DNA of 64,000 nt from Propioniciclava tarda. Its GTDB lineage: Bacteria; Actinomycetota; Actinomycetes; Propionibacteriales; Propionibacteriaceae. A model generated the notes under the pieces. The model was not told where the DNA came from, did no database searches, and saw nothing but the letters and a program-made list of their open reading frames with translations. Made by a program: the position numbers and the translations under genes. The first letter of the stretch is position 1; each line of letters opens with the position of its first letter. Location: NCBI RefSeq assembly GCF_900182665.1, contig NZ_FXTL01000001.1:1-64000 (forward strand). The letters run 5' to 3'. Positions 1 to 8,597 of the stretch are shown piece by piece.

Positions 1-141
1 CTGATCGAAGCTGCCCAGGCCCGGTGGCGCATGGTCAACGCCCCCCACCTGGTCGCCCTCGTCCGTGCCGGCGTCCCCTTCACCAACGGCAAACAGGTCG
101 AACGGCCCGACCAATCGGACACCCAACCGAACGCCGCCTAA
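1..141 (+). CDS. Transposase C-terminal end (IS256/Mutator-like), 5' cut by window
   Basis: The reading frame is open from the first base and ends at TAA 139-141, giving 46 residues. The tail contains RWRMVNAPHLVALVRAG followed by an FTNGKQVERP segment, which resembles the C-terminus of actinobacterial IS256 (Mutator) family transposases. The DDE catalytic core would lie upstream of the window, so catalytic integrity cannot be judged. The next gene starts 84 bp downstream. No terminal inverted repeat was identified. The family call rests on remembered similarity of this tail and could be another transposase family. Confidence 0.55.
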   Translation: MIEAAQARWRMVNAPHLVALVRAGVPFTNGKQVERPDQSDTQPNAA

Positions 142-224
142 GACACGCCGATCCACAGGATTTGACTATTCCTCCCTCTCGACGCGCTTGAGGGCATCTG
201 CCGCACCGCCGCTACGGTGAGCCC

Positions 225-2981
225 GTGTCAGTTCGCGCCAGATTGCGTGTCCCGGATCCGCGCCGGACGCTGCTGCCACGCCCCCGGCTTGCCAACCCGC
301 TCCGGGCCAGCAATCGTCCGCGGCTCGTCCTGCTGTCCGCCGCGCCGGGGTCGGGTAAGACCACGCTGCTGCGGCAGTGGCTCGCCGAGCTCGCCGCGTT
401 CACCAATCCCTCCGAGCCGTCCCCACCCTCCGGACGCCAGCGCCTCCGTCTCGCCTGGGTCGGACTCGATCAGTCGGACGCCGACGGCGTCCAGTTCGTC
501 GCCGACATCGTCGACTCGCTCCGCGCCGTCGAGCCCGAGATCGGCATCGGGGCCCAAGCCCTGCTGGCCACCGGACGCGCCAACCCGGACGATGTCGTGG
601 TCTCCCTCCTCGACGATCTCGACAACGCGGACGGCCTCACGGTCCTGGCCCTCGATGACCTGCACCGCACCGCAGACAATCCCGCAGCCATCGGCGTCCT
701 CGAGTTGCTGCTCGACAACCTGCCGCCCGGCGTCGTCGTCGCAGCAACCAGCCGCGCCGACCCGGATCTCCCCCTCGCGCGTCTCCGGGCGCGGGGCGAG
801 TTGGTCGAGGTCAGGGGCCCCGCGCTGCGGTTCACCGCCGCGGAGGCCGACGAGTTCCTCCGGACCGTCCTCGGCCTCGACCTGCCGCCCGCCCACGTCG
901 AGGCGCTCGTCGCCAAGACCGAGGGGTGGGCGGTCGGCCTGCAACTGGCCGGGGTGTCCGCCTTGGCCCGCGCGCACGACGGCCCCGAGAGCCTGGACGC
1001 CTTCGTGCGCGCCTTCAGCGGCACGCACCGCTTCGTCCTGGACTACCTCGTCGAGGAGGTCCTGGACGCCCAACCCCCGGACGACCGCGCCTTCCTGCTC
1101 GCCACGTCCGTGCTGGATCGCCTCACCGGCGCCCTCGCCGACGCAGTGACCGGCCTGCCCCACGGCCAGCGCCGCCTCGACCGCCTGGAGCGGGCCAACG
1201 TGTTCCTCAGCGCCAGCGATGACGAAGGCTGGTACCGCTACCACCCCCTGTTCGCCGACGCCCTCCGCGGACGCCTCGCCCTCGAACTCCCGGACGCCGC
1301 CCCGCAGCTCCACCGCGTCGCGAGCGCCTGGTTCGCCGCCCACGGCCAGCTGGACGATGCCCTGCAGCACGCGGCGTCCGCCGAAGACGGCCCCTGGTTC
1401 GCGGACCTGATGGAGTGCGCCGCGCCGATCCTCCGCCGCGAGCGTCGTGATCGGCGGCTCATCGCCTGGCTCGCCGAGCTTCCGGACGCCGAGGTGCGAC
1501 GGCGTCCGCTGCTCGCCATGACGGCCGCGGCGGCGAAGATTTCCGAGGGCGACCTGGCCGCTGCCCAGGCCTGGCTCGACCTGGCCGAGGCCCCCGCGGA
1601 CGCCCCAGCCCTCAGCCAGCAGATCCCGGCGAACCTGGCCGCCACCAGGGACGATGCCCTCCGCGCCGTGCCCGCCAACGTTCAACTCTTCCGCGCCTCC
1701 CTCGCCCAGGCGTCCGGCGACCTGCCCGCAACCGTCGCCCACGCCAAGCGCGCCCTGGCCACCGCCGCCCCCGCGGACCACTTCGTCCGCGGCGCGGCCG
1801 CGGGCTTCCTGGGGCTCGCGCACTGGGCCGCCGGCGCCTTGACCGAGGGCATCGACGTCTTCACCGGAGCCCTCGACCACCTGGCCGCGGCGGGCAACCA
1901 CACGGACGCCGCCGGCGCGACCGTCGTGCTGGGCGCGATGGCCCTCGCGGACGGCCGCCCCGCCGACGCCGAGCGCCTCTACCGGGCGGCCCTCGAGCGC
2001 GCGACCAGCACCCCCTCGACCGCCACGGCCGTCCTCGCCGACCTGCACGTCGGGCTCGCCGACGTGCTGCGGCAGCGGAACGCTCTGGACGCGGCGGCGT
2101 CCCACCTCGAGCAGGCCGCCCAGCTGGGCGAGGCCGCGTCGCTGCCGGAGAACCGCTTCCGCTGGTTCGCCGTGCGCGCCGGCGTCCAGGTCGCTCTCGG
2201 CCAACACGACGCCGCCTTGCGCGACCTGGACGAGGCCGAGCGCCGCTACCGACCCGGCTTCTTCCCCGACACCCGCCCGCTGCACGCGGCGCGAGCGCGC
2301 GTCATGGTCTGGTCCGGCAACCTCTCGGACGCCCGCGCTTGGGCCCGTCGGCACGGCGTCCCGGACGCCGATCCGGCGGCCTTCCTCCGCGAGGACGAGG
2401 TGCTGACCCATGCACGTCTCGTGGCGGCCGAGCGTCGGGTTGGGCTGGCCGACGACGCCGCCGTGGCGAAGGTCCTGGCTCAGATCGCCGGCATCATCGA
2501 GGCGGCCATCCGAGCCGGACGCCAGGGCAGTCTGATCGAGGCGCGGATGGTCCAGGCGCTCGTGCTCCAGGCGCTTGGCAAGTCCACGGAGGCCACTGAT
2601 GCCCTTGCGGACGCCGTCGAACTCGGCGTCCCGGCGGGCTACGCCCGCCTCTTCCTCGACGAAGGGACGCCGCTGCAGCCCCTGCTCGGACAACTCGCTT
2701 CCACGGCCCCAATGCCCACCGCCCTCGCGGCACGGACGTTGCTCCAGACCGATCCACGGCACCAACCTCTCCCCATCGCGGGCCCCGGCGGGGCACTCAG
2801 CGAGCGCGAACTGGAGGTGCTACGCCTGCTGGCGTCCGACCTGAGCGGCCCCGAGATCGCGGCGCGCCTGTTCGTCTCCATCAACACCCTGCGCAGCCAT
2901 TCCAAGAGCATCTTCACCAAGCTGGACGTCCGCACCCGCCGGGCCGCCGTCACCCGGGCGCGCGAGGGCGGACTGCTGTAG
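225..2981 (+). CDS. LuxR-family ATP-binding (LAL/MalT-type) transcriptional regulator
   Basis: This 918-residue protein has the architecture of LAL regulators such as MalT. An N-terminal STAND ATPase carries Walker A APGSGKTT at residues 40-47 and Walker B LALDD at about 141-145. A long Ala/Leu-rich helical-repeat (TPR-like) middle follows, and a LuxR helix-turn-helix sits at the C-terminus (about residues 858-918, starting LSERELEVLRLLASD). Such proteins bind ATP and an inducer, oligomerise and activate promoters. The start is GTG 225. The regulator lies 119 bp upstream of a co-directional three-gene membrane operon that it may control; this is inference from position. The gene is rich in GGACGC/GCGTCC hexamers. 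Confidence 0.9.
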   Translation: MSVRARLRVPDPRRTLLPRPRLANPLRASNRPRLVLLSAAPGSGKTTLLRQWLAELAAFTNPSEPSPPSGRQRLRLAWVGLDQSDADGVQFVADIVDSLRAVEPEIGIGAQALLATGRANPDDVVVSLLDDLDNADGLTVLALDDLHRTADNPAAIGVLELLLDNLPPGVVVAATSRADPDLPLARLRARGELVEVRGPALRFTAAEADEFLRTVLGLDLPPAHVEALVAKTEGWAVGLQLAGVSALARAHDGPESLDAFVRAFSGTHRFVLDYLVEEVLDAQPPDDRAFLLATSVLDRLTGALADAVTGLPHGQRRLDRLERANVFLSASDDEGWYRYHPLFADALRGRLALELPDAAPQLHRVASAWFAAHGQLDDALQHAASAEDGPWFADLMECAAPILRRERRDRRLIAWLAELPDAEVRRRPLLAMTAAAAKISEGDLAAAQAWLDLAEAPADAPALSQQIPANLAATRDDALRAVPANVQLFRASLAQASGDLPATVAHAKRALATAAPADHFVRGAAAGFLGLAHWAAGALTEGIDVFTGALDHLAAAGNHTDAAGATVVLGAMALADGRPADAERLYRAALERATSTPSTATAVLADLHVGLADVLRQRNALDAAASHLEQAAQLGEAASLPENRFRWFAVRAGVQVALGQHDAALRDLDEAERRYRPGFFPDTRPLHAARARVMVWSGNLSDARAWARRHGVPDADPAAFLREDEVLTHARLVAAERRVGLADDAAVAKVLAQIAGIIEAAIRAGRQGSLIEARMVQALVLQALGKSTEATDALADAVELGVPAGYARLFLDEGTPLQPLLGQLASTAPMPTALAARTLLQTDPRHQPLPIAGPGGALSERELEVLRLLASDLSGPEIAARLFVSINTLRSHSKSIFTKLDVRTRRAAVTRAREGGLL

Positions 2982-3004
2982 AGGCGTCCGGTCACAGCGC
3001 GGTT

Positions 3005-3018
3005 CACATCATCATGTG
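3005..3018. promoter_or_regulatory. CACAT-N4-ATGTG dyad upstream of membrane operon
   Basis: A 5-bp dyad (CACAT, 4 nt, ATGTG) lies between the LAL regulator stop and the operon starting at 3101. It is a candidate operator for the upstream regulator. Short dyads arise by chance, so this is tentative. Confidence 0.3.
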
Positions 3019-3100
3019 ATGTCAGCTCACGAGGGCGACGCCTAGCGTCGATCAGGTGCCCCGGAACGTCTGGGGCTTTCCTGACCCGGGAGTCATCCTC

Positions 3101-3778
3101 ATGAGTTCTCACCCGTTCCGACTCGGACGCCTCGCCGGCGCCACCCTGGCGGCCGCCGGTGCCGTGTTCATCGCCGTCCAGATCAACCATCCGCCCTTGA
3201 CACTCGAGCTCGTCGGCACCCGCGAGTTCGTCCTGCGCGAGTCCGCCAAGATCGTCATGGCCGGCCTCGCCCTGACCGGCATCACGACCCTGACGGTCTG
3301 GCACGGACGCCGGTTCGGCCTCTTCGGACGCCTCAGCGCGGCCCTGTTCGGGGCCGGCTATCTGGCCATGCTGTGCGTCCAGACGATCGCGGCGCTCGTG
3401 CTGCCCGCCATCGCCGCAACCTCACCTGACTACGTGCGGAGCGTCCTGGCGGCTGCCAAGGGCGGGCAAGCCGCGACTGACATCGGCGGGATCCAGGTGC
3501 TGCTCACGCTGTCGGGCATCGGCTACCTGGTGGGTGGCCTGCTGTTCGGCATCGCGCTGTTCCGGGCAGGCGTGGTGGCCCGCTGGGCCGGTGCGCTGCT
3601 GGCGGTCGCGACCACGAGCACGGTGGCCCTGGCGGTGCTGCCCGAGTTCTTCGCCCGCGTCCTGGCGATCCCGACCGGGATCGCGTTCCTCGGCATCGGC
3701 TGGTCGGCGTGGCGCGCCGCGACCCGACCCCCGGCCGACGTGACCGACGGCGTCCGGGTGGCTGAAGGCGTCCGATGA
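3101..3778 (+). CDS. Multi-pass membrane protein of unknown function
   Basis: This 225-residue protein is dominated by hydrophobic segments, about six predicted membrane helices, starting with an Ala/Gly-rich helix near residues 8-26. I do not recognise the family. ATG 3101 is preferred over GTG 3056 because a GGGAG Shine-Dalgarno-like sequence (about 3088-3092) sits at suitable distance and the extra upstream residues look non-coding. The stop codon overlaps the next start (ATGA at 3775-3778), implying translational coupling with the acyltransferase. First gene of a three-gene operon behind a LAL regulator. Confidence 0.7.
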   Translation: MSSHPFRLGRLAGATLAAAGAVFIAVQINHPPLTLELVGTREFVLRESAKIVMAGLALTGITTLTVWHGRRFGLFGRLSAALFGAGYLAMLCVQTIAALVLPAIAATSPDYVRSVLAAAKGGQAATDIGGIQVLLTLSGIGYLVGGLLFGIALFRAGVVARWAGALLAVATTSTVALAVLPEFFARVLAIPTGIAFLGIGWSAWRAATRPPADVTDGVRVAEGVR

Positions 3779-4980
3779 CGGAGGTTCGACGGTCGGCGAC
3801 TGCCGCGGCGTCCGAACGGATCGCGAGTCTGGACGCCTTACGCGCCGGGGCTCTGTTTCTGGGCGTCGTTCTGCACTCCCTGATGAGCGTCGGCACGATC
3901 GGGTGGGTCGTGACGGACGACTCCCGCGTGCCGGTGGCCGACGCGATCATCAACGGGATCCATGTGTTCCGGATGCCACTGTTCTTCGCCCTGGCCGGCT
4001 ACTTTGCGCGCGGCTCGCTGGCGCGCCGGGGCCCCCGTCGGTTCGCGGCGGATCGCGCCAAGCGCATCCTGGCCCCGATGGTCGCGCTCTGGCCGGTGGC
4101 CGTACTGCCGGTCATCGTCGTGGCGATCGCGTTCGCGATCACCCACCCCGACGTGCCGACCACCCCGCCGTCCGACGACCCGCTGGCCATCGCCACGCCG
4201 GCGCACCTGTGGTTCTTGTGGTCGCTCACGCAGCTCTACGTCCTGTTGTTGCTGGCCAGCTGGCTCCTGCCCAAGGTCACCTCGGCCGAGCGGCGCGAGC
4301 GAGTTTCGGACGCCCTCGCGCGAGTCCTCACCGGGCCGGCGGCCCCGCTGTGGGCGGCGATTCCCCTGGTCGCGGCACTGTGGTTGCAGCCGAGCGGCAT
4401 CGTCGGGCCGGCCACCCTCCGGCCTGAACTCCCCGCCACGCTCGCCTTCGGCGGCGCGTTCGGTGTGGGGTGGTGCTGGGCCGGGACGGCGGACGCGCTC
4501 GACCGGCTCCGGCGGGGCTGGCAGCTGCGTCTGGCCGGGGGAGTCGTGCTCACTGCCCTGTGCCTGATTGTGGGGGCGCCGGCGCCCGGGCAGTCTTCGC
4601 TCCTGGGGCTGCTCACCACGCTCGTCGCCTACCCGTTGGCGACCTGGCTGTGGGTCTACGGCCTGGTCGGGTTCGCCGCCACCTGGCTGCGGGCGCCGCG
4701 GACGGGCGTGCGGTATCTCGCGGAGGCGTCCTACTGGGTCTACCTCACCCATCTCGGCTGGGTGTGCCTGCTGCAGTTCGCGGTCGCCGACCTGGCGTGG
4801 CCGTGGCCATTGAAGGTCCTGCTCGTCATCGCCGGGACGATGGTCGCCACCCTGTCGACCTACCACCTGCTGGTCCGCTCCACGCTGATCGGACGCTGGC
4901 TCAACGGGCGCACCTACTCGTTCCGGAGGCCGTCCGCCGGCTCGGACCAGCCTGCCGAACTGGCGGAGGCGTCCCGATGA
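3775..4980 (+). CDS. Acyltransferase-3 family membrane protein
   Basis: This 401-residue integral membrane protein has the acyltransferase-3 (OafA/OpgC-like) layout. The N-terminal motif SLDALRAGALFLGVVLHS is at about residues 18-35, with the characteristic His at the end of the first helix. A second motif, MPLFFALAGYFARGSL, is at about 67-82, and roughly ten hydrophobic segments follow. The family transfers acyl groups to sugars, peptidoglycan or lipids at the membrane; the substrate here is unknown. Start and stop codons overlap both neighbours by 4 nt, so the three proteins are probably made together. Confidence 0.8.
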   Translation: MTEVRRSATAAASERIASLDALRAGALFLGVVLHSLMSVGTIGWVVTDDSRVPVADAIINGIHVFRMPLFFALAGYFARGSLARRGPRRFAADRAKRILAPMVALWPVAVLPVIVVAIAFAITHPDVPTTPPSDDPLAIATPAHLWFLWSLTQLYVLLLLASWLLPKVTSAERRERVSDALARVLTGPAAPLWAAIPLVAALWLQPSGIVGPATLRPELPATLAFGGAFGVGWCWAGTADALDRLRRGWQLRLAGGVVLTALCLIVGAPAPGQSSLLGLLTTLVAYPLATWLWVYGLVGFAATWLRAPRTGVRYLAEASYWVYLTHLGWVCLLQFAVADLAWPWPLKVLLVIAGTMVATLSTYHLLVRSTLIGRWLNGRTYSFRRPSAGSDQPAELAEASR

Positions 4981-5369
4981 CAAAGCCAACCGCCAAGTCG
5001 AGTGACGCGCGTCCCGGACCCCAACCGGGGCTCGATCGCGCCCTGCGGATCTTCCCGCTCGTGCTGCTCGCGCTCGGCGTGGGCTTGACGGTCGGCGTCC
5101 AGGACGGACGGCTCGGCCAGCGCGAGGTGCTCATCGTCCTGGTCCTCGGCGGACTCCTGACGACCTATCGCGTGGCCCTCGCCGCCTGGGCGGTGCCGAA
5201 ACGCGTCCGACAGGCGGGGTTCTGGCTGACCCTCCCGATCGTGGTAGCACTGGTGGTGGTGGCGCCTGCGTTCGTCCTGTACGCCGTGGGCCAGCTCGTC
5301 GAAGGCTGGCTGCTGTTCGGCCCACGTGCCCGCGTCGACTCGCGCGGTCATCAGGACGGTTCGCCGTGA
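4977..5369 (+). CDS. Small membrane protein, third gene of acyltransferase operon
   Basis: This 130-residue protein starts at ATG 4977, overlapping the acyltransferase stop (ATGA). It has about three hydrophobic segments: near residues 23-38, 44-66, and a long one around 78-108. No recognised domain. The overlap with the acyltransferase suggests a small accessory subunit or co-regulated protein; the function is unknown. Confidence 0.65.
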   Translation: MTKPTAKSSDARPGPQPGLDRALRIFPLVLLALGVGLTVGVQDGRLGQREVLIVLVLGGLLTTYRVALAAWAVPKRVRQAGFWLTLPIVVALVVVAPAFVLYAVGQLVEGWLLFGPRARVDSRGHQDGSP

Positions 5370-5388
5370 TCCGGCGCCACCAACGCAG

Positions 5389-5540
5389 CTACGCGGATGA
5401 ACGCAACGGTTCGAGGGCGTCCAGGATGAGATCGAGCCCGACGTCGAACTCGTCGGCCGGGTTGTAGCCCGCAGCGACGAGCGCGGCCGCCAACGCCAGC
5501 ACGTGGCTCCAGCCCGCACCGGCGCTGATCGCCTCCCTTG
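5389..5540 (-). pseudogene. C-terminal remnant of a TetR-family regulator
   Basis: On the minus strand a frame ending at 5389 encodes about 48 residues with an Ala-rich helix (HVLALAAALVAAGYNPAD) followed by FDVGLDLILDALEPLR. The latter resembles the last helices of TetR/AcrR regulators, where a glycine-leucine-aspartate stretch often closes the ligand domain. Neither the N-terminal DNA-binding domain nor a start codon with a ribosome site is present upstream, so this looks like a decayed fragment. It is short, and the call is moderate at best. Confidence 0.4.
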
Positions 5541-5584
5541 GGGGCTGATGGTGCGCCGGGCGCGGCCGGCGGGCAGCCGAGTGG

Positions 5585-6004
5585 TCAGGCGCTGGCCCGG
5601 TGTGTGTCTCGCGCGAGCGAGTACAGCACGGCTGCGCCGAAGGCCAGGAGCAGCCCGAGCCCCATGTGCAGCCCGACGACGCCACCGCTGATCCGCCCAG
5701 GAGCCGGAGTGCTCAGCAGCCCCCAGTACGTCTGCAGGCCGGCACCGACCGCGACGAGGAGAGCCAGCTTGAGCGCCATCGTGGGCGCTCCGCGCCGCGT
5801 CCAGAGGATCGCGAGGACGAGCGTCACGACGGCCCCGGCCGCGAACACGTAGCCGAGGCCGCCGTGCATCTTGGTGAGCGGGGTGGAGTTCGTCACGACG
5901 CTGGCGACCGCCAGCAGGGGCTGCGCCGCGCCGATCGCGGCGGTGCTGAACGCCGTCTGGCGCAGCAGGGTCTGAATCACCGGGGGCTTCGTCGACTCCG
6001 TCAC
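5585..6004 (-). CDS. Four-helix membrane protein, paralogue of the 38698 gene
   Basis: This 139-residue protein (GTG start at 6004) has four hydrophobic segments. Two carry conserved-looking histidines: KMHGGLGYVFAAG (about residues 45-57) and GLHMGLGLLLAFGA (about 109-122). The product of the gene at 38698-39201 has matching segments (AHEGLGYLFAAAA and VHMVLGLLILGGA) with histidines in the same places. The two are therefore probably paralogues. Paired histidines in membrane helices could bind haem or metal, but that is speculation; no named family was recognised. Confidence 0.65.
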   Translation of the reverse strand: MTESTKPPVIQTLLRQTAFSTAAIGAAQPLLAVASVVTNSTPLTKMHGGLGYVFAAGAVVTLVLAILWTRRGAPTMALKLALLVAVGAGLQTYWGLLSTPAPGRISGGVVGLHMGLGLLLAFGAAVLYSLARDTHRASA

Positions 6005-6339
6005 GCGGACAGGCTAGACGAGCGGTCAATCACCGTCGACTGCTGCCCCGAGACCTCGGCCATCACCGACCTCTTCGCTTGAGGCCGCCGCTGGCCTGTC
6101 CAGCCAGGTGTCCGACGCGGAGCTCGACGGCTCTCATCGTGCAGACGCGCGACGGCGTCCAGGTGAATCCATAATGTCCCCTGGAGCACGGACATTGTGC
6201 GTAGTTCAAGGGCTGCGAAGTCATCGCCTCATTTGAGGCATGGCAAGACAGTAGAAACGGCCGCATTTTTGGCGACATGCATTGCCACCAGTCTCCTCGC
6301 GGGAGGCGCCGTCGGGACGCCGCCGCTTACGATCGGCTC

Positions 6340-6453
6340 GTGACTGAATCCGGACGCCGCCCTGCGGCTGGGCCGTCTGCCTGGGTGGACGCCCGCGCCG
6401 GCGTCGCCGGCGACATGCTCTTGGGGGCGTTGCTGGACGCGGGGGCGTCCTAG
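6340..6453 (+). pseudogene. larC: 5' remnant of larC (nickel-pincer cofactor biosynthesis)
   Basis: GTG 6340 opens a 37-codon frame containing [21 protein letters not shown], close to the conserved N-terminus of LarC, which inserts nickel into the pincer cofactor of lactate racemase and related enzymes. The frame stops at TAG 6451-6453, so well over 90% of a normal LarC of about 400 residues is missing. It ends head-on against the truncated gnd gene at a GGCGTCC hexamer (6444-6450). The simplest reading is one deletion that removed the 3' parts of two convergent genes. Confidence 0.7.
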
Positions 6454-7290
6454 CGCGTTCTGGACGGTCCAGCGTCCGGTGCCCTTCTGTCCGGCCTGGT
6501 CGACGATGATGTCGACGAACGGACGCCCCGTCTCGGCGTCCACGTGATGAAGCACCTCGGCGGTGATCTCGATGAGGAACGACTCCAGGTCGCCGGAGTT
6601 CCACTCGGCGAAGATGTCGCCGATCTCGGCCGGGGTCGCGCCGAGGCCGGTGCGCAGCAGCTGGTAGGCCTCGCCGATCAGCTGCATGTCGGCGTACTCG
6701 ATGCCGTTGTGGACCATCTTGACGAAGTGGCCGGCGCCGTCCGGGCCGACGTGGGTGCAGCACGGGACGCCGTCGACGACCGCCGAGATGCTCTCCAGCA
6801 GCGGTCCGAGGGCCTCGTAGGACGCCGCGGGGCCGCCGGGCATGATCGCCGGACCCTTCAGTGCGCCCTCCTCGCCGCCGGAGATGCCGGCGCCGACGAA
6901 GTGGATGCCGACCTCCTTCAGCGCAGCCTCGCGCCGGATCGTGTCGGGGAAGTGGGCGTTGCCGCCGTCCACGAGGATGTCGCCGGACTCCAGGTGGGGC
7001 AGCAGCGACTCGATGGCGGCGTCCGTGCCCTGCCCGGCCTTGACCATCATGATGATCCGGCGCGGACGCTCCAGGCTGGCGACGAAGTCTTCAACCGTGT
7101 CGGACGCCACAAAGTCGCCTTCGGTGCCGTGCGCGGCCATCAGCTCGTGCGTGCGCGACGGGGTCCGGTTGATCAAGGCGACGCGGTGGCCGCGGCTGGC
7201 GAAGTTGCGGGCCAGGTTGCTGCCCATGACGGCGAGACCGACGACGCCGATCTGGGCGGTGCCGATCCGATCGGCGGGGGTGGTGGTCAT
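6449..7290 (-). pseudogene. gnd: 6-phosphogluconate dehydrogenase, 3' half deleted
   Basis: From ATG 7290, with an AAAGGG ribosome site about 8 nt upstream, the frame encodes a clear 6-phosphogluconate dehydrogenase: Rossmann motif [56 protein letters not shown] and [16 protein letters not shown], up to [11 protein letters not shown] at about residue 280. Homology then ends abruptly near 6455 and unrelated sequence continues to a stop at 6229. Normal enzymes have about 300 residues (NAD-type) to 470-480; the C-terminal all-helical domain that completes the substrate site is gone. The breakpoint coincides with the larC remnant and a GGCGTCC hexamer. An inactive product is likely. Confidence 0.85.
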
Positions 7291-7344
7291 CTGGGAACCC
7301 TTTCGATGGTGCGCGGGAGGCGTCCGGCGGGATGCGTGCGGTGC

Positions 7345-7362
7345 TGGTTGGACGACCAACCA
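7345..7362. promoter_or_regulatory. Palindrome TGGTTGG-ACGA-CCAACCA upstream of gnd
   Basis: A perfect 7-bp inverted repeat with 4-nt spacer lies 55 bp upstream of the gnd start. Its TTGG-N4-CCAA core resembles the operator core of GntR-family hexuronate regulators such as UxuR/ExuR. Given neighbouring uxaC, uxuB and kdgK genes, an operator role is plausible but unproven. Confidence 0.4.
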
Positions 7363-7369
7363 AAACCGC

Positions 7370-7454
7370 ACGCCCGGCTCACCGTCGAGGGCGCCACGCC
7401 GGCGGCCTTGGCCACGTGGTAGATCGTGACCGGATTACGGGATTGCTCGGACAC
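7370..7454 (-). pseudogene. 5' remnant of a LacI-family regulator
   Basis: GTG 7454 opens a minus-strand frame. Its residues 9-27 ([19 protein letters not shown]) are the helix-turn-helix and start of the hinge of a LacI/GalR regulator. Similarity ends at about 7372, after which the frame runs into the palindrome upstream of gnd, so the sugar-binding domain is deleted. The remnant lies between gnd and uxaC, where a regulator of hexuronate or gluconate genes would be expected. Two LacI-like operator dyads (7484-7497 and 7869-7882) remain. Confidence 0.65.
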
Positions 7455-7483
7455 GCGCTCACAGGAGCGCCGCAGCAACGCGT

Positions 7484-7497
7484 GGCAACCCGTTGCC
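7484..7497. promoter_or_regulatory. LacI-type operator candidate GGCAAC-CC-GTTGCC
   Basis: A perfect 6-bp inverted repeat with a 2-nt centre lies 30 bp upstream of the lacI remnant start, a typical autoregulatory position for LacI-family operators. Confidence 0.45.
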
Positions 7498-7732
7498 GCA
7501 AGGTCGCTTCGTTGATTGGCTGGCAGTGACAGTTCAAACGTGGGCTCCGGTTTCCGGGAAGGCGGCCAACTCGGCGACGATCGAGCATCGGACATGGCTC
7601 CACTGTCGTCCAGTCGTACCGCGCGCTCAAGGGCGGCGGGCAACTGAGCGCAACCGGCAGATTCGCCTGGCTGGTGTGCGTGGCACCTCACGGATCGGGA
7701 AAGCACGGCCACGTGAACGATCAGCCGATTGG

Positions 7733-7771
7733 TGGCGGAGTTGTTGTTGTCAGGGAACAGTAACTCCGCCA
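7733..7771. repeat. 39-bp hairpin repeat, copy 1 (TGGCGGAGTT...AACTCCGCCA)
   Basis: Inverted arms TGGCGGAGTT and AACTCCGCCA flank about 19 nt. A second copy at 35936-35974 has the same length and differs at only a few bases, mostly in the loop. It lies in a gene-free stretch before the uxaC remnant. The rest of the gap 7455-7912 shows only the two operator-like dyads and no convincing gene. Confidence 0.7.
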
Positions 7772-7868
7772 GCAGTGCGCCGAACGCCCAGCGTGGGTGC
7801 TCCAGCCACCGGACGGGCCCATCGCTGAGCCCCCGCTCGGGTTCTGTTCCGCCGGTGTGGCAACTCGC

Positions 7869-7882
7869 GGCAACGGTTGGCC
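7869..7882. promoter_or_regulatory. Second LacI-type operator candidate upstream of uxaC
   Basis: GGCAACGGTTGGCC is an imperfect dyad sharing GGCAAC and GTTG elements with the site at 7484-7497. It ends 31 bp before the uxaC start and is consistent with control by the now-truncated LacI-type regulator. Confidence 0.35.
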
Positions 7883-7912
7883 GAGGAATCTGGAGTGCAG
7901 CACGATCGGACC

Positions 7913-8597
7913 ATGCCAGGACTTGCTCTCCATCCCGAGCGGATGCTCCCCGCGGACGCGACGCTGCGTCCGATCGCGCGTGAGCTCTACGCCAGCGTCC
8001 GCGACCTGCCGATCATCTCGCCCCACGGCCACGTGCCCCCGGTGTGGCTGGCCGACGATGTGCCCTTCGCCGACCCCACCTCGCTGCTCATCACCCCTGA
8101 TCACTACGTGAATCGCATGCTCCACAGCCACGGCGTCTCGCTCGCCGACCTGGGCGTCGCGCAGGCCGACTTCACCCCCGAGCAGTCCCGCAACGCGTTC
8201 CGTATCTTGTGCTCACACTGGTCCGACTACCGCGGGACGCCGGTGAGGTTTTGGCTGGAGTCCGAGCTGGCCGACATCTTCGGCATCGACCTAGCCCCGT
8301 CCGCCGACACCGCGGATCAGATCTACGACTCCATCGCCGCCGCCCTGGTCACCCCGGCGTTCAAGCCGCGCGCGCTGTTCGAGCGGTTCAAGATCTCGTT
8401 CCTGGCGACCACGGACGACCCCTGCGACAACCTCGAACACCACGCCAAGCTCGCCGCGGACGCGTCCTGGCACGGCACGGTCGTCCCGACGTTCCGCCCC
8501 GACAAGTACCTCGAGCCGGCCCGCCCCGACTGGACCGAACTCGTCGACAACCTCGCCGCCGTCTCCGGCATCGCCACCGACACCTACGCCGGCGGCC
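7913..8597 (+). pseudogene. uxaC: Glucuronate isomerase, 5' part, fused out of frame to uxuB
   Basis: ATG 7913 begins a uronate isomerase of the amidohydrolase superfamily: SPHGHVPPVWLADD near the N-terminus (the HxH metal-binding motif), then DHYVNRMLHSHG, FRILCSHW and FLATTDDPCDN segments. UxaC converts glucuronate or galacturonate to the keto-sugar in the first step of hexuronate breakdown. Homology stops near residue 227 (ATDTYAG), where about 470 residues would be expected, and the sequence enters the uxuB remnant in another frame, reading on to a stop at 8692. The C-terminal half with remaining active-site residues is absent. Confidence 0.85.

Noticed and set aside
228-2765. Very long open frame on the minus strand opposite the LAL regulator
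   Set aside because: High-GC third-position bias opens antisense frames; the product is Gly/Arg/Val-rich with no domain, and the plus-strand protein has clear Walker and HTH motifs.
7721-8131. Minus-strand small protein sharing residues with a frame at 35739-35978
   Set aside because: The shared residues come from the 39-bp hairpin repeat read through in one frame; the rest is unrelated and antisense to uxaC.
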